Below, one piece after another: positions 16,066-28,343 of a DNA stretch of 64,000 nucleotides (positions are counted from its first letter, which is position 1; each line of letters starts with the position of its first letter). Under the pieces are notes generated by a model. The model was not told the DNA's origin, searched no databases, and was given only the letters and a program-made list of their open reading frames with translations. The DNA lies in the NCBI RefSeq assembly GCF_016908595.1, contig NZ_JAFBEC010000015.1, positions 1 through 64,000 of the forward strand. Reading direction: 5' to 3'. The translations under genes and the position numbers were made by a program. Source of the DNA: Geomicrobium sediminis (GTDB lineage: Bacteria; Bacillota; Bacilli; Bacillales; Marinococcaceae).

Positions 16066-16932
16066 CTAATGTCCCCCTTTTTCTGGCCAATTTGTCATCA
16101 ACTGCTCAGCGAGTTGTTCTGACGATTGGTTCGTTACATCTATCGACCAGTTGGAACGGCGAAGCGCCATCCCAATTCGAACGGCAGGTGGTACTGCTAA
16201 GTTCATAGCTGTAAGCGATTCAACTTCTCGGAACACATCGATCGGTTTTCCTTGTAACTTTACGCTGCCTTCATTCATGACAATCACATCATCCGCATAA
16301 TTCGCTGCATCTTCCATGTCATGGGTAACGAGTACCGTCGTTAATCCGTGTTCCTCATGCCAACTTCTAAACAATTGTAATAACGCTCGGTGACCCGAAG
16401 GATCAAGCCCAGCAGCTGGCTCATCTAATATTAGTACCTCAGGTTCTGTTGCGAGCACACCTGCAATGGCTACCCGCCTCATTTGCCCACCACTTAATTG
16501 AAATGGAGACTCGTGAAGATAATCTTCGTGTAATCCGACTAAGTTTAAGAGCTCCGGAAGTCGCCTTTTTACCCGCTCTACCGACATTCCATGTTGAATG
16601 GGACCGAAGAGGATATCCTCTTCAACCGTTGAACCGAACAATTGGTGTTCTGGGTATTGAAATACCATTCCGACTTTTTTTCGTAGCGGCTTAATTACTT
16701 TTCGCTTTACTCCTGGTTGCAAAACCGTAGAGTCTACGGTAACTTGTCCGCTCGTTGGGACAAGAAGACCATTGATATGTTGCATTAACGTCGACTTTCC
16801 AGATCCTGTGCTACCAACGACCGCAGTAAAGGAGCCTGAAGAAATGGAGACGTCAACGCCATTAAGTGCTCTCTTCTCAAACGGAGAGCCAAGCATATAT
16901 GTATACGTTACATCCTCGAATTTGATGTGCAC
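16066..16932 (-). CDS. ecfA2: ECF transporter ATPase EcfA2
   Basis: About 288 aa. ABC ATPase with Walker A GSTGSGKST, Q-loop VFQYPEHQLFGSTV, signature LSGGQMRR, Walker B VLILDEP and switch His in VTHDM. I chose the GTG giving MHIKFEDV, which overlaps the end of ecfA1 by 25 bp; the frame runs up to 16947. Forms a heterodimer with EcfA1 to power vitamin uptake. Confidence 0.95.
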   Translation of the reverse strand: MHIKFEDVTYTYMLGSPFEKRALNGVDVSISSGSFTAVVGSTGSGKSTLMQHINGLLVPTSGQVTVDSTVLQPGVKRKVIKPLRKKVGMVFQYPEHQLFGSTVEEDILFGPIQHGMSVERVKRRLPELLNLVGLHEDYLHESPFQLSGGQMRRVAIAGVLATEPEVLILDEPAAGLDPSGHRALLQLFRSWHEEHGLTTVLVTHDMEDAANYADDVIVMNEGSVKLQGKPIDVFREVESLTAMNLAVPPAVRIGMALRRSNWSIDVTNQSSEQLAEQLMTNWPEKGGH

Positions 16933-17738
16933 AGTGACTTCACCCACTCGTCTTCATCTAACAAATAGTTCGTTTGAAAGCCGTTCTCTACAAGATGTTT
17001 TTGAACTTGTAAGAAGTAAGGCAAATGAAAATCACGTTCAACGAGAAATTCTGGCTTTTGAAAGAACTCCTCTGCCTTAGAATCGTTGATAATTTTCCCA
17101 TGTTCCATGAAGACGACCCGGTCCGATTCAAGTGCTTCTTCAAGCTCATGAGTAATCATTAAGATCGTAATACCTCGTTCATGCAACTGCTTCATCGTTG
17201 CCATCACTTCTTTACGTCCCTTAGGATCAAGCATCGCAGTTGCTTCATCAAAGATCATAATATCGGGTTGTAAAGCAAGCACACCTGCAATAGCAGCTCG
17301 TTGCTTTTGTCCACCTGATAAACGATGGGGTTCCGCGAAAAGTAGATCATCGACACCTACACGCTCGCTAGCTGAGGCAATACGCTTAAGCATTTCATCC
17401 CGTGCAACTCCAGCATTCTCTAAACCAAAAGCAATGTCATCTCGCACAGTCGCTGCAACAAATTGATGATCCGGATTTTGAAAAACCATACCGGCTTTCT
17501 GACGAATATTCCATATTTCACCTTCATCGTCTGTTGATTTACCTGCTACAGTAACCGCTCCTGAAGTAGGAGTTAAGAGAGCATTGATCAACCGAGCTAG
17601 CGTTGATTTTCCCGAACCATTCGTCCCTAAAATTGATACCCATTCTCCTTGTTTAATTGTAATGGAGAGATCTTGAATAATCCAATCTTGCTCGTCTGTA
17701 TATTTGAAAAAGACATTCTTACACTCAATTGTAGACAA
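16908..17738 (-). CDS. ecfA1: ECF transporter ATPase EcfA1
   Basis: 276 aa. ABC ATPase with Walker A GTNGSGKST, VFQNPDHQFVAATV, LSGGQKQR, Walker B IMIFDEAT (Ala-Thr instead of Pro at the end) and switch ITHELEE. TTG start after AAGGGGGGA at 7 bases. A terminator lies between it and rplQ, so the ecf-truA unit needs its own promoter; I see no clear -35/-10 there. Confidence 0.95.
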   Translation of the reverse strand: MSTIECKNVFFKYTDEQDWIIQDLSITIKQGEWVSILGTNGSGKSTLARLINALLTPTSGAVTVAGKSTDDEGEIWNIRQKAGMVFQNPDHQFVAATVRDDIAFGLENAGVARDEMLKRIASASERVGVDDLLFAEPHRLSGGQKQRAAIAGVLALQPDIMIFDEATAMLDPKGRKEVMATMKQLHERGITILMITHELEEALESDRVVFMEHGKIINDSKAEEFFQKPEFLVERDFHLPYFLQVQKHLVENGFQTNYLLDEDEWVKSLCTSNSRM

Positions 17739-17819
17739 ACACTAATCCCCCCTTTTGTAATCAATAAAGAAAGTGTATCGATAAAAACGGTGCGAAGCAA
17801 TCATCAACCCAAAGTAACT

Positions 17820-17855
17820 AAAAAAAGGCAGCGACGAAGTGGTCCCCGTCCTGCC
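17820..17855 (-). terminator. terminator at the end of the ribosomal supercluster
   Basis: Minus strand: stem GGCAG-GACG paired with CGTC-(g)-CTGCC, 10-base loop, then seven T. It lies 12 bases after the rplQ stop and ends the long S10-spc-alpha transcript. Confidence 0.92.
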
Positions 17856-17867
17856 CCAAAACGAATG

Positions 17868-18233
17868 TTATACGAGTTCGATGACTGCCATCGGTGCACC
17901 GTCACCTTTACGTGGTTCCATCTTAACAATACGAGTGTAACCACCTTGACGATCTTCGTAGCGTGGACCAATTTCGCTGAACAATTTCTGAACTGCGTTT
18001 TGGCTATCACTTTCTTCGCTAACGTTCTCATTACGAATGAATGATGCCGCTTGACGACGAGCATGAAGATCTCCGCGTTTACCAAGTGTGATGACTTTCT
18101 CTACAATCGGGCGTAAAGCTTTCGCCTTCGATTCAGTCGTAACAATCTTTTCGTTGATAAGCAAATCGGTTGCAAGATCGCGGAAAAGAGCTTTACGAGC
18201 AGAGCTGTCACGTCCTAGTTTTGCGTATGCCAT
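17868..18233 (-). CDS. rplQ: 50S ribosomal protein L17
   Basis: 121 aa, usual bacterial length. Starts [20 protein letters not shown] and ends [14 protein letters not shown], both typical. Sits near the peptide exit tunnel. AAGGAGGG precedes the ATG. Last gene of the alpha cluster after rpoA. Confidence 0.98.
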   Translation of the reverse strand: MAYAKLGRDSSARKALFRDLATDLLINEKIVTTESKAKALRPIVEKVITLGKRGDLHARRQAASFIRNENVSEESDSQNAVQKLFSEIGPRYEDRQGGYTRIVKMEPRKGDGAPMAVIELV

Positions 18234-18327
18234 AATCGTTTCCCTCCTTCAACTGAGCCTATATCTTCTGTTTAGAAAGAGCTAAGCATTGCCCAATACT
18301 TTTACTCATTCTAAACAACGTGGATCC

Positions 18328-19272
18328 TTAATCTTCGTTACGTAAACCGAGACTAAGTTCACCAAGCTTTTCTTGTACTTCTTCTAGAGACTTACGTCCA
18401 AGGTTACGCACTTTCATCATGTCTTCTTCAGACTTCTGAGTGAGCTCTTGAACCGTATTGATGCCAGCACGCTTCAAACAGTTGTATGAGCGAACAGACA
18501 AATCGAGTTCTTCGATTGTCATTTCTAGCACTTTCTCTTTTTGGTCTTCCTCTTTTTCCACCATAATCTCCGCATTCTGTGCTTGATCGGTCAAGCCAAT
18601 GAAGATGTTAAGATGCTCGTTCATAATCTTCGCACCTAGAGAAACGGCTTCTTCAGGACGGATGCTGCCATCTGTCCAAACATCAAGTGTCAATTTATCG
18701 TAGTTGGTAATTTGACCAACACGAGTGTTTTCAACTTGATAGTTTACACGAGATACCGGTGTAAAAATCGAATCAATCGGAAGAACTCCGATTGGTAAAT
18801 CTTCATGATTGTTTCCTTCAGCAGGAACATAGCCACGTCCGCGTTTTGCTGTCATACGCATATGCAACTGTGCACCTTTCGTTAAAGTAGCAATGTGAAG
18901 ATCCGAATTTAAGATATCTACGTCGCTGTCATGGTTGATGTCACGTGCAGTGACGACACCTTCTCCATTTGCGTCAATTTCAAGCACTTTTTCTTCATCC
19001 GAATGAATGTTCAGAGCTAGTTTTTTCAAGTTCAAAATGATCGTTGTGACATCTTCAACAACGCCCTCAATCGTTGAGAACTCGTGAAGAACACTGTCAA
19101 TTTGAACATTGGTAATCGCAGACCCTGGGAGGGAGGATAATAGGATTCGACGTAAGGAGTTCCCTAATGTCGTACCATAGCCACGTTCCAAAGGCTCCAC
19201 AACGAATTTGCCATATTTAGCATCCTCGCTGACTTCGATCGTTTCAATGCTTGGCTTTTCGATTTCAATCAT
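18328..19272 (-). CDS. rpoA: RNA polymerase alpha subunit
   Basis: 314 aa. The N-terminal dimerisation and assembly domain spans about 1-230 ([20 protein letters not shown] near residue 30) and the C-terminal domain with helix-hairpin-helix about 250-314 ([19 protein letters not shown]) binds UP elements and regulators. This fits the A-rich UP-like tracts of the rRNA promoters in this window. Flanked by rpsK and rplQ as in B. subtilis. Confidence 0.98.
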   Translation of the reverse strand: MIEIEKPSIETIEVSEDAKYGKFVVEPLERGYGTTLGNSLRRILLSSLPGSAITNVQIDSVLHEFSTIEGVVEDVTTIILNLKKLALNIHSDEEKVLEIDANGEGVVTARDINHDSDVDILNSDLHIATLTKGAQLHMRMTAKRGRGYVPAEGNNHEDLPIGVLPIDSIFTPVSRVNYQVENTRVGQITNYDKLTLDVWTDGSIRPEEAVSLGAKIMNEHLNIFIGLTDQAQNAEIMVEKEEDQKEKVLEMTIEELDLSVRSYNCLKRAGINTVQELTQKSEEDMMKVRNLGRKSLEEVQEKLGELSLGLRNED

Positions 19273-19430
19273 ATTATTTCCTCCTTAAAAACGTCGGAAT
19301 CCGAAAAGGCGTGCATCGCACGTCTCTTCGCTTTTTCCTGAAAAGGCAGTGATTAACACTGTACACCATGCTTGTGGTTCCCACATCTAACCATTATAGT
19401 CACATTCCGGTTATTTAAACCTCTATGGTG
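19273..19430 (-). other. rpsK-rpoA gap with possible promoter and leader hairpin
   Basis: A 158-bp gap, long for this cluster. The minus strand shows a TATAAT without a good -35 and, nearer rpoA, a self-complementary CGTGCGATGCACG. These may give rpoA-rplQ extra transcription or autoregulation; neither is certain. Confidence 0.4.
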
Positions 19431-19823
19431 TTAAACTCTCCGACGTTTCGGGGGACGACAACCGTTATGAGGTACCGGCGTCATATCACGGATGACATTA
19501 ACTTCAAGTCCAGTTGCTTGTAAAGAACGAATTGCTGCTTCACGTCCAGCTCCAGGTCCTTTAACGGCAACCTCAACACTCTTCATACCGTGCTCCATCG
19601 CTGATTTCGCAGCGCTTTCTGCAGCCATTTGTGCAGCAAAAGGTGTTGACTTACGAGAACCTTTGAAACCAAGGTTACCCGCGCTTGCCCAAGAAAGTAC
19701 ATTTCCTTGAAGATCCGCGATCGTTACAATCGTGTTGTTAAATGTTGAACGAATGTGCGCAACTCCAGCATCTACTTGCTTACGTTGACGACGTTTGCGA
19801 GATGTTGTCTTAGGTTTAGCCAT
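19431..19823 (-). CDS. rpsK: 30S ribosomal protein S11
   Basis: 130 aa with a basic N-terminus, the core [14 protein letters not shown] and the conserved end [13 protein letters not shown]. Binds the 16S platform near the E site. Between rpsM and rpoA. Confidence 0.98.
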   Translation of the reverse strand: MAKPKTTSRKRRQRKQVDAGVAHIRSTFNNTIVTIADLQGNVLSWASAGNLGFKGSRKSTPFAAQMAAESAAKSAMEHGMKSVEVAVKGPGAGREAAIRSLQATGLEVNVIRDMTPVPHNGCRPPKRRRV

Positions 19824-19844
19824 TTTAATTTACCTCCTTATCCA

Positions 19845-20210
19845 TTACTTCTTCTTGTTAGCGATCGTCTTACGAGGACCCTTAACCGTACGTGAGTTGT
19901 TCTTCGTTCGTTGTCCACGAGCAGGAAGACCACGACGGTGGCGGATTCCACGATAAGATCCGATCTCAATTAAACGCTTGACGTTAAGTGACTTTTCACG
20001 ACGAAGGTCACCTTCTACGTTGTAGTTACCTACGACAGTACGAATACGTCCAAGCTCTTCATCAGTAAGATCACGTACACGTGTTTCAGTAGAAACTTCT
20101 GCTTCTTCAAGTACTTTCTCAGCAGTAACTTTACCGATACCGTATACATAAGTGAGTGAAATCACAACGCGTTTATCGCGAGGGATATCGACACCAGCTA
20201 TACGTGCCAA
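19845..20210 (-). CDS. rpsM: 30S ribosomal protein S13
   Basis: 121 aa, starting [14 protein letters not shown] from a TTG at 20210 with AAGGAGG 9 bases upstream; a second in-frame TTG at 20216 is too close to that site. The C-terminal basic tail [15 protein letters not shown] contacts P-site tRNA. Confidence 0.98.
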   Translation of the reverse strand: MARIAGVDIPRDKRVVISLTYVYGIGKVTAEKVLEEAEVSTETRVRDLTDEELGRIRTVVGNYNVEGDLRREKSLNVKRLIEIGSYRGIRHRRGLPARGQRTKNNSRTVKGPRKTIANKKK

Positions 20211-20231
20211 ATTCAAGCACCTCCTTGATAT

Positions 20232-20345
20232 TTATCCTTGTTTTTGTTTGTGCTTCGGATTTGAACAGATCACCATAACCGAACCGTTACGGCGGATGAC
20301 CTTACAGCGTTCACAGATCGGTTTGACGGACGGTCTGACTTTCAT
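20232..20345 (-). CDS. rpmJ: 50S ribosomal protein L36 (zinc-binding form)
   Basis: 37 aa, found by reading the gap between rpsM and infA. It starts [14 protein letters not shown] and has the zinc set Cys11, Cys14, Cys27, His32, the zinc-bearing C+ type. GGAGGG precedes the ATG. Confidence 0.97.
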   Translation of the reverse strand: MKVRPSVKPICERCKVIRRNGSVMVICSNPKHKQKQG

Positions 20346-20407
20346 CCTGTTTCCCTCCTTCATGATCGGCATCCTTTGGGAGGCCCACGTCTGCTAAACT
20401 GTGACGT

Positions 20408-20626
20408 TTATTTATAACGATACGTAATTCGCCCACGTGATAAGTCATACGGAGATAACTCCACAGTGACTTTATCTCCAGGCAAGATACGAATAAAGTG
20501 CATTCGAATTTTACCAGATACGTGCGCGAGGATCTTGTGTCCATTTTCTAACTCGACACGAAACATCGCGTTTGGTAGCGGCTCAATGACTGTGCCTTCT
20601 ACTTCGATAACATCATCTTTGGCCAT
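20408..20626 (-). CDS. infA: translation initiation factor IF-1
   Basis: 72 aa, the exact family length; an S1/OB-fold protein starting [13 protein letters not shown] with [16 protein letters not shown] in the middle. Blocks the A site during initiation. Starts 4 bp after the KOW-protein gene. Confidence 0.98.
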   Translation of the reverse strand: MAKDDVIEVEGTVIEPLPNAMFRVELENGHKILAHVSGKIRMHFIRILPGDKVTVELSPYDLSRGRITYRYK

Positions 20627-20629
20627 GGA

Positions 20630-20932
20630 TTACTCTCCTTCCTTTATTATAACAGGTTTCTCCCTGCAATACTGAATCAACCCGTGACGGATTTTGGCAT
20701 TGGTCACTGAATCTGTCTGCTCGAGGCTCTTCTTAACCTCAGAAGCGATATACCCCATCTTCCGTAAATGGCGTATGTTCTTCTTCTTTGCAGTCTGAAA
20801 CCTACGACCATCACCATCTGCGACACGAACAAAGTGAACATCGAGAATCGACACGACAATGTAATGATTGCCAGCATCTTTTCCTTTCAAGGCGCAAACA
20901 ACCTCACCGAGATGATAAGCTGTTTCGTCCAT
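20630..20932 (-). CDS. KOW domain RNA-binding protein (L14e/L6e-like)
   Basis: About 100 aa. The N-terminal KOW motif (LGEVVCALKGKDAGNHYIVV) matches the eukaryotic/archaeal L14e-like family often annotated between map and infA in Bacillaceae. Likely ribosome- or RNA-associated; exact role unknown. Two adjacent ATG codons; the second has 6-base spacing to AAAGGAG. Confidence 0.85.
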   Translation of the reverse strand: MDETAYHLGEVVCALKGKDAGNHYIVVSILDVHFVRVADGDGRRFQTAKKKNIRHLRKMGYIASEVKKSLEQTDSVTNAKIRHGLIQYCREKPVIIKEGE

Positions 20933-20946
20933 CATGAACTCCTTTG

Positions 20947-22364
<1,418 letters not shown>

Positions 22365-22375
22365 TCACTCTACGC

Positions 22376-23671
22376 TTACTTAATGAAGCCTTTATAGCTT
22401 CGTTTAATAAGCTGACCTTCAATTTGCTTCATCGTATCAAGGGCAACGCCCACGACAATAAGAAGCCCTGTTCCTCCAATTTGAATCTGCTGTGGTAATC
22501 CAAGCTGATTCGTAAAGAAGATCGGTATAATCGAAACTGTGGCCAAAAATAGAGCGCCGACGAAAGTGAGACGGTACAAGATTCGACGAATCGTAAGTTC
22601 CGTAGCTTTACCAGGCCGTACTCCAGGAATATAGCCACCTTGCTTTTTCAAGTTCTCGGCCATCGTTTCAGGATTCACTTGTACAAACGTATAGAAATAC
22701 GTGAATGCAATAATGAGTCCTACATAAAAGATGAGCCCAATTGGGTTATTATAGTTGAAGTTTTCAACGACCCATTGTGCAGCACTACTAGTGTCGGCAA
22801 AGAAGCCAGCAACCGTAGGCGGGAAAATAAACAAAGCCATCGCGAAGATGACCGGAATTACCCCGGCAGAGTTAACTTTTAAAGGTAAGTGGGTAGACTG
22901 AGCTCCAGCAGTATTGCCTTGCCCTACAACCCGTTTAGCATACTGAATCGGTACTTTTCGAATCGCTTGTTGTACGAACACAACACCAACGATAATGAGT
23001 AAAACGGCTAGCGCCAATAGAAGAATCGTGACGATTCCCATAAACATCTGATCGCCTTGATCTTGAATCTGCGTTGCGTATATCATGTTCACGCCATTTG
23101 GTATCCCCGCAGCAATACCTGAGAAAATAAGAATCGAGATTCCATTTCCAACGCCTTGTGCAGTGATTTGCTCACCAAGCCACATCAAGAACGTTGTACC
23201 AGCCGTCATAATCAACGCAATCATTAAGTACGTTGTAATACTAGGGTCTGGTATTAATCCAGGAAACTGTGTGTTGAAACCAATAGACATGGCCAATGCT
23301 TGGACAAAGGCTAACACAACGGTAAAATATCGTGTAAACTGCGCAAGCTTCCTACGCCCTGCTTCACCCTGCTTCGACCACTCTGTGAATTTCGGAACGA
23401 CGTCCATCCTAAGAAGTTGAACGACGATCGACGCAGTGATGTATGGAAATACACCCATCGCGAAGATCGAAAAGTTCCCGAGCGCTCCGCCCCCGAACGT
23501 ATCGAGGAAGCCAAAAGCACTTGCTTCGTCCTGAAACGATAACACATCACTATCTGCCCCTGGTACAGGAATAAAAGTTCCCATACGATAGACGACAAGC
23601 ATCAACAAGGTGAAAAGAATCTTACGGCGCAGATCAGCGACTCGAAATATATTGGCGAGCGCCTTAAACAT
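22376..23671 (-). CDS. secY: preprotein translocase channel subunit SecY
   Basis: 431 aa with ten hydrophobic segments. Forms the membrane channel with SecE (also in this window) and SecG. Signatures GQGNTAGAQSTHLPLKVN and GVRPGKATELTIRRILYR are clear. The start overlaps the rplO stop by one base (TAATG). Confidence 0.98.
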   Translation of the reverse strand: MFKALANIFRVADLRRKILFTLLMLVVYRMGTFIPVPGADSDVLSFQDEASAFGFLDTFGGGALGNFSIFAMGVFPYITASIVVQLLRMDVVPKFTEWSKQGEAGRRKLAQFTRYFTVVLAFVQALAMSIGFNTQFPGLIPDPSITTYLMIALIMTAGTTFLMWLGEQITAQGVGNGISILIFSGIAAGIPNGVNMIYATQIQDQGDQMFMGIVTILLLALAVLLIIVGVVFVQQAIRKVPIQYAKRVVGQGNTAGAQSTHLPLKVNSAGVIPVIFAMALFIFPPTVAGFFADTSSAAQWVVENFNYNNPIGLIFYVGLIIAFTYFYTFVQVNPETMAENLKKQGGYIPGVRPGKATELTIRRILYRLTFVGALFLATVSIIPIFFTNQLGLPQQIQIGGTGLLIVVGVALDTMKQIEGQLIKRSYKGFIK

Positions 23672-24111
23672 TAGACCACCTCTGTTGTACCGCCGGCTCC
23701 TTCAATCACCTTAGTTGCAGATGCAGAGAACTTGTTGGCCTTTACGGTAAGTTTTTTATCTAGACTACCGTTACCAAGAACTTTGATCCCATCGTTAGCT
23801 TTCTTTACGATTCCTTCTTCAATAAGAAGTTCCGGAGTTACTTCCGTACCTTCAGCAAATTGATTCAGGCTTTCTACATTAACAATGCTGTAAGTTTTAC
23901 GAGTAGGGTTTGTGAATCCACGTTTAGGCAAACGCTTGTAAATCGGATTCTGACCACCTTCAAAACCACGTCTTACGTTACCGCCAGAACGAGATTTTTG
24001 ACCGTGCTCACCACGACCCGCTTTGTTTCCACGTTTAGCACTGTATCCGCGACCGACGCGAATGCCAGATTTACGTGAACCCTCAGCTGGTTTTAACTCA
24101 TGTAGTTTCAT
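23671..24111 (-). CDS. rplO: 50S ribosomal protein L15
   Basis: 146 aa. Gly-rich basic N-terminus ([20 protein letters not shown]) and the motif [15 protein letters not shown]. Late assembly protein that reaches into 23S rRNA. Coupled to secY. Confidence 0.98.
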   Translation of the reverse strand: MKLHELKPAEGSRKSGIRVGRGYSAKRGNKAGRGEHGQKSRSGGNVRRGFEGGQNPIYKRLPKRGFTNPTRKTYSIVNVESLNQFAEGTEVTPELLIEEGIVKKANDGIKVLGNGSLDKKLTVKANKFSASATKVIEGAGGTTEVV

Positions 24112-24143
24112 CCATGCGCACCTCCTGTCTTATCACCTGTGAT

Positions 24144-24332
24144 TTATTGGTTGATCTCTTTAACGCTCAAAAGGTGGGATACTTTGTTAACCATCCCTCT
24201 GATCGCTGGATTGTCTTCTTGAACGACAGTATGATTGACTTTACGAAGTCCAAGCGTCTTTACCGTTACACGTTGGTCTTCAGGACGTCCGATCAAACTA
24301 CGCTTGAGGGTGATTTCTAGCTTGTTTGCCAT
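24144..24332 (-). CDS. rpmD: 50S ribosomal protein L30
   Basis: 62 aa, starting [20 protein letters not shown] with the typical [14 protein letters not shown] segment. Between rpsE and rplO. Confidence 0.98.
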   Translation of the reverse strand: MANKLEITLKRSLIGRPEDQRVTVKTLGLRKVNHTVVQEDNPAIRGMVNKVSHLLSVKEINQ

Positions 24333-24345
24333 GTCATTTCCCTCC

Positions 24346-24840
24346 TTATCCTAGCAATTCTTCGACGCTTTTACCTCGAAGCTTCGCTACATTTTCTGCT
24401 GTTTTAAGAGAAGTTAAACCTTCTAACGTCGCACGAACCATGTTAATCGGGTTGTTAGAACCGTGTGATTTAGAAAGAATATCTCCAACTCCACCTAGCT
24501 CGAGTACCGCACGTACAGGACCCCCTGCAATGATTCCAGTACCTTCGCTCGCTGGCTTAAGAAGTACTTTACCTGCGCCAAAACGTCCAATTAATTCGTG
24601 AGGAATTGTTGTTCCAACACGTGGCACGCTTACTAAGTTTTTCTTTGCGTCTTCAATCGCTTTACGGATCGCTTCTGGTACTTCGAGAGCTTTACCCATA
24701 CCAAAGCCTACGTGTCCATTACGGTCTCCGACAACAACGACAGCTGCAAAGCGAAAACGACGACCACCTTTAACAACCTTCGCTACACGATTGATCGCTA
24801 CTACTTTTTCTTCAAGATCCAGTTTGTTCGGATCGATCAT
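24346..24840 (-). CDS. rpsE: 30S ribosomal protein S5
   Basis: 164 aa. Double-stranded RNA binding domain ([18 protein letters not shown]) then the C-terminal fold with [20 protein letters not shown]. The loop around residues 20-30, where spectinomycin-resistance changes occur, reads KVVKGGRRF and looks wild type. Confidence 0.98.
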   Translation of the reverse strand: MIDPNKLDLEEKVVAINRVAKVVKGGRRFRFAAVVVVGDRNGHVGFGMGKALEVPEAIRKAIEDAKKNLVSVPRVGTTIPHELIGRFGAGKVLLKPASEGTGIIAGGPVRAVLELGGVGDILSKSHGSNNPINMVRATLEGLTSLKTAENVAKLRGKSVEELLG

Positions 24841-24861
24841 AAATTTTCCCTCCTTCGACCT

Positions 24862-25221
24862 TTAGAATTTCAGACCTGCTTCACGTGCTGCATCTGCAAG
24901 AGCAGCTACACGTCCGTGGTATACATAACCGCCGCGGTCAAAAATGACGTTTTCGTATCCTTTTTCAATGGCACGCTTACCTACAAGTGCTCCGACTTCT
25001 GTAGCAGCTGTAACGTTTCCGCCGTGGTCAACGTTCACATCTTTATCAAGCGTAGAAGCAGCAACAATTGTTTCGCCCTTCACATCGTCGATCAATTGAG
25101 CGTAGATGTGGTTTGAAGAACGAAATACGTTTAAACGAGGACGCTCAGTTGTACCTTTGATCTTCAAGCGGATGCTTTTTTGACGACGTTGACGTGCAAC
25201 GTTTTTTGATGTTTTCGCCAT
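24862..25221 (-). CDS. rplR: 50S ribosomal protein L18
   Basis: 119 aa from the ATG of [13 protein letters not shown]; the longer frame to 25293 would run over the ribosome site AAAGGAGG. 5S rRNA-binding protein, ending [15 protein letters not shown]. Confidence 0.97.
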   Translation of the reverse strand: MAKTSKNVARQRRQKSIRLKIKGTTERPRLNVFRSSNHIYAQLIDDVKGETIVAASTLDKDVNVDHGGNVTAATEVGALVGKRAIEKGYENVIFDRGGYVYHGRVAALADAAREAGLKF

Positions 25222-25299
25222 GAGAATGTATCCTCCTTTCGTGCCGTTCGATCCATGAGTACGAGTCTTTCCAAAAGAAAGATCAAGTACCATTTACAT

Positions 25300-25836
25300 T
25301 TACTTACCAGTTTTACCTTCTTTACGACGCACTTGTTCGCCAGTGTAACGAATCCCTTTACCTTTGTAAGGCTCAGGCTTACGTACTGAACGAATGTCAG
25401 AAGCGATCGCTCCAACTTTTTGCTTATCGATTCCACGAACAATTACTTTGTTGTTCGCTGGAACTTCGATTTCAATACCTTCGATTGCATCGAATTCAAC
25501 TGGGTGAGAGTAACCAACGTTAAGAACGAGTTTGCTACCTGACTTTGAAGCACGGTAACCAACACCGACAAGTTCTAATGACTTTTCGAAACCTTGAGTT
25601 ACACCTTCAACCATGTTACCGATCAAGCTACGCGTAGTACCGTGAAGTGAACGGTGTTCTTTATGATCAGAAGGACGGCTTGTTGTAAGCACATCATCTT
25701 CGATTGTAATTGCGATAGCTGGGTTAAATGTGTATGACAATTCGCCTTTAGGACCTTTAACGTTCACATGACTTCCGTCTAAAGTGATTGTTACATCTTT
25801 AGGAATTTCTAAAGGACTTACACCGATACGTGACAT
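25300..25836 (-). CDS. rplF: 50S ribosomal protein L6
   Basis: 178 aa from [17 protein letters not shown] with GGAGG upstream; frame extension to 25875 is not needed. Tandem repeat domains and the end [20 protein letters not shown]. Confidence 0.98.
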   Translation of the reverse strand: MSRIGVSPLEIPKDVTITLDGSHVNVKGPKGELSYTFNPAIAITIEDDVLTTSRPSDHKEHRSLHGTTRSLIGNMVEGVTQGFEKSLELVGVGYRASKSGSKLVLNVGYSHPVEFDAIEGIEIEVPANNKVIVRGIDKQKVGAIASDIRSVRKPEPYKGKGIRYTGEQVRRKEGKTGK

Positions 25837-25868
25837 TCTGTCGCACCTCCATTCATGTCTAGCTTTTT

Positions 25869-26267
25869 TTACCAAACGTAAGCGAGTACTTCGCCTCCGA
25901 CTTTCTTTTGACGAGCTTCTTTGTCAGTCATAACACCGTTAGATGTTGAAATAACTGCAATACCAAGTCCGTTTAATACACGTGGAACTTCATCTGCTTT
26001 CGCATAAACACGAAGTCCTGGCTTACTAATACGCTTCAAGCCTGTGATTACACGTTCGTTTTGCTCTCCGTACTTCAAGAAAATGCGAAGAACTCCTTGC
26101 TTTTTATCATCAACGAATTCTACGTCGCGTACGAAACCTTCACGTTTAAGAATCTCCGCTACCTCACGTTTAACGTTAGAAGCAGGAAGTTCCAATTTAT
26201 CGTGGCGCACCGTGTTCGCATTGCGAATTCTTGTTAACATATCTGCAACCGGATCTGTCATTACCAT
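25869..26267 (-). CDS. rpsH: 30S ribosomal protein S8
   Basis: 132 aa, starting [18 protein letters not shown] as in B. subtilis and ending GGEVLAYVW. Central-domain 16S binder that in many bacteria represses the spc operon. Confidence 0.98.
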   Translation of the reverse strand: MVMTDPVADMLTRIRNANTVRHDKLELPASNVKREVAEILKREGFVRDVEFVDDKKQGVLRIFLKYGEQNERVITGLKRISKPGLRVYAKADEVPRVLNGLGIAVISTSNGVMTDKEARQKKVGGEVLAYVW

Positions 26268-26298
26268 AATGTTGGACCTCCTTCCTTATCTAAGGATC

Positions 26299-26514
<216 letters not shown>

Positions 26515-26523
26515 CTATCCTCG

Positions 26524-27063
26524 TTACTTTTGGAAAGGCATGCCGACTTCTTTAAGAAGTGCGTGCGATTCTTCATCTGTTTGAGCAGTTGTAACGATAA
26601 CGATATCCATACCACGTACTTTATCTACTTTGTCGTACTCAATCTCAGGGAAAATTAATTGTTCTTTAACGCCAAGCGTGTAGTTTCCACGTCCGTCAAA
26701 CGCTTTGTTTGAGACACCGCGGAAGTCACGTACTCGTGGTAAAGAAACGTGAACCAATTTCTCGAGGAAGTCATACATACGCTCGCCGCGTAGTGTAACT
26801 TTCGCTCCGATTGGGTTTCCTTCACGAAGTTTGAAACCAGCGATTGATTTCTTAGCTTTTGTAATAACTGGTTTTTGACCAGCGATTTGAGCAAGCTCTT
26901 CAACCGCGCTATCAAGTGATTTCGGGTTGTTTACAGCTTCACCGACACCCATGTTGATGACGATTTTCTCGATCTTAGGCACAGCCATGACCGACGAATA
27001 GTTAAACTGCTCGTGTAAACGAGGCACGATTTCTTGTTTATAACGATTTCTTAAAGCGTTCAT
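26524..27063 (-). CDS. rplE: 50S ribosomal protein L5
   Basis: 179 aa from the ATG of [14 protein letters not shown] with AAAGGAGG at 9 bases; a TTG two codons earlier is less well placed. Core motifs [12 protein letters not shown] and [10 protein letters not shown]. 5S rRNA protein that contacts P-site tRNA. Confidence 0.98.
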   Translation of the reverse strand: MNALRNRYKQEIVPRLHEQFNYSSVMAVPKIEKIVINMGVGEAVNNPKSLDSAVEELAQIAGQKPVITKAKKSIAGFKLREGNPIGAKVTLRGERMYDFLEKLVHVSLPRVRDFRGVSNKAFDGRGNYTLGVKEQLIFPEIEYDKVDKVRGMDIVIVTTAQTDEESHALLKEVGMPFQK

Positions 27064-27089
27064 GATCAAAGACCTCCTTTCAGCAGGTG

Positions 27090-27416
27090 TTACTTATCGA
27101 TGACTTCACCTGATTTTTTCGCAACGCGTACTTTCTTTCCGTCTTCTACTTTGTATCCAACGCGAGTTGGTTCGCCGCTTTTCGGATCGATAAGCATAAC
27201 GTTTGAAACGTGAATTGCTGCTTCCTCGTTAAGAATTCCACCTTGTGGGTTTTCTTGTGTAGGCTTCGCATGCTTTTTCACAACGTTGACACCTTCGACG
27301 ATTACCCGCTCTTTAGCTGGAAGAGACTTCAGGATTACGCCTTCTTTGCCTTTATCTTTACCAGAGATAACTTTGACCTTATCTCCTGCTTTTACGTTCA
27401 ATTTCGGCTGCGCCAT
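27090..27416 (-). CDS. rplX: 50S ribosomal protein L24
   Basis: 108 aa with an N-terminal KOW motif ([19 protein letters not shown]). Assembly-initiator protein of the large subunit. AAGGAGG upstream. Confidence 0.98.
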   Translation of the reverse strand: MAQPKLNVKAGDKVKVISGKDKGKEGVILKSLPAKERVIVEGVNVVKKHAKPTQENPQGGILNEEAAIHVSNVMLIDPKSGEPTRVGYKVEDGKKVRVAKKSGEVIDK

Positions 27417-27455
27417 TCATTCGCACCTCCTTGGTTCTAAGTGGCGATATATTAT

Positions 27456-27824
27456 TTAAAGTACTTCTGGTGCTAGAGATACGATCTTCATATATTGCTT
27501 GTCGCGAAGTTCACGAGCAACTGGTCCGAAAATACGTGTACCTCTTGGTCCTTTGTCGTCACGGATAATAACTGCTGCGTTCTCATCAAATTTGATGTAA
27601 GAACCGTCGTTACGGCGTACTCCACTACGTGAACGTACGATTACCGCGCGAACAACCTCACCTTTTTTAACAACGCCACCTGGTGTTGCATTTTTGACGG
27701 TACACACAATTGTATCACCGATGTTTGCAGTCTTGCGTCCAGTACCACCGAGTACTTTAATGCAAAGAACTTCACGAGCACCAGAGTTGTCAGCAACTTT
27801 GAGTCTTGATTCTTGTTGGATCAT
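27456..27824 (-). CDS. rplN: 50S ribosomal protein L14
   Basis: 122 aa, the invariant family length, starting [20 protein letters not shown] and ending [11 protein letters not shown]. At the subunit interface. Confidence 0.98.
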   Translation of the reverse strand: MIQQESRLKVADNSGAREVLCIKVLGGTGRKTANIGDTIVCTVKNATPGGVVKKGEVVRAVIVRSRSGVRRNDGSYIKFDENAAVIIRDDKGPRGTRIFGPVARELRDKQYMKIVSLAPEVL

Positions 27825-27856
27825 TACGTTTGCCTCCCTTCAATCAAAGAAGTGTG

Positions 27857-28120
27857 TTAAATGATTACAGACTCTTCAACGATCTTAATGAGGCGGAAGT
27901 ACTTATCTTTTGAAAGATGACGCGTCTCCATGATACGGACGATATCGCCGACTTTCGCTTCATTGTTCTCGTCATGAGCTTTGTATTTTTTAGAGTAACG
28001 TACACGCTTGCCGTATAATTTGTCACGTTTGTACGTTTCAACAACGACAGTGATTGTTTTATCCATTTTGTCTGAAACAACGCGTCCAGTTAACTCTTTA
28101 CGGTTATTACGTTCAGTCAT
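27857..28120 (-). CDS. rpsQ: 30S ribosomal protein S17
   Basis: 87 aa from [20 protein letters not shown]; a longer frame to 28195 overlaps rpmC and is not used. OB-fold protein that binds 16S helix 11. Ends with a short acidic, hydrophobic tail. Confidence 0.98.
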   Translation of the reverse strand: MTERNNRKELTGRVVSDKMDKTITVVVETYKRDKLYGKRVRYSKKYKAHDENNEAKVGDIVRIMETRHLSKDKYFRLIKIVEESVII

Positions 28121-28139
28121 TACGTTTGCCCCTCCTTTA

Positions 28140-28343
28140 TTATCCACGAGTAATGCCGAGTTCTCTTTCACGAAGAACTGTGTTGGCTCTAGCAATTTCT
28201 TTACGTACGTGACGGATGCGGGCAGGATTATCCAACTGTCCAGTGGCTAACTGGAAGCGAAGGTTGAACAATTCCTCTTTTAGAGTCTTTGTTTGTTGTT
28301 CGATTTCAGTTGTTGTAAGATCTCTAATCTCTTTAGCTTTCAT
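28140..28343 (-). CDS. rpmC: 50S ribosomal protein L29
   Basis: 67 aa from [16 protein letters not shown]; two-helix protein near the tunnel exit, where SRP and trigger factor dock. The start overlaps the end of rplP by 11 bp. Confidence 0.98.
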   Translation of the reverse strand: MKAKEIRDLTTTEIEQQTKTLKEELFNLRFQLATGQLDNPARIRHVRKEIARANTVLRERELGITRG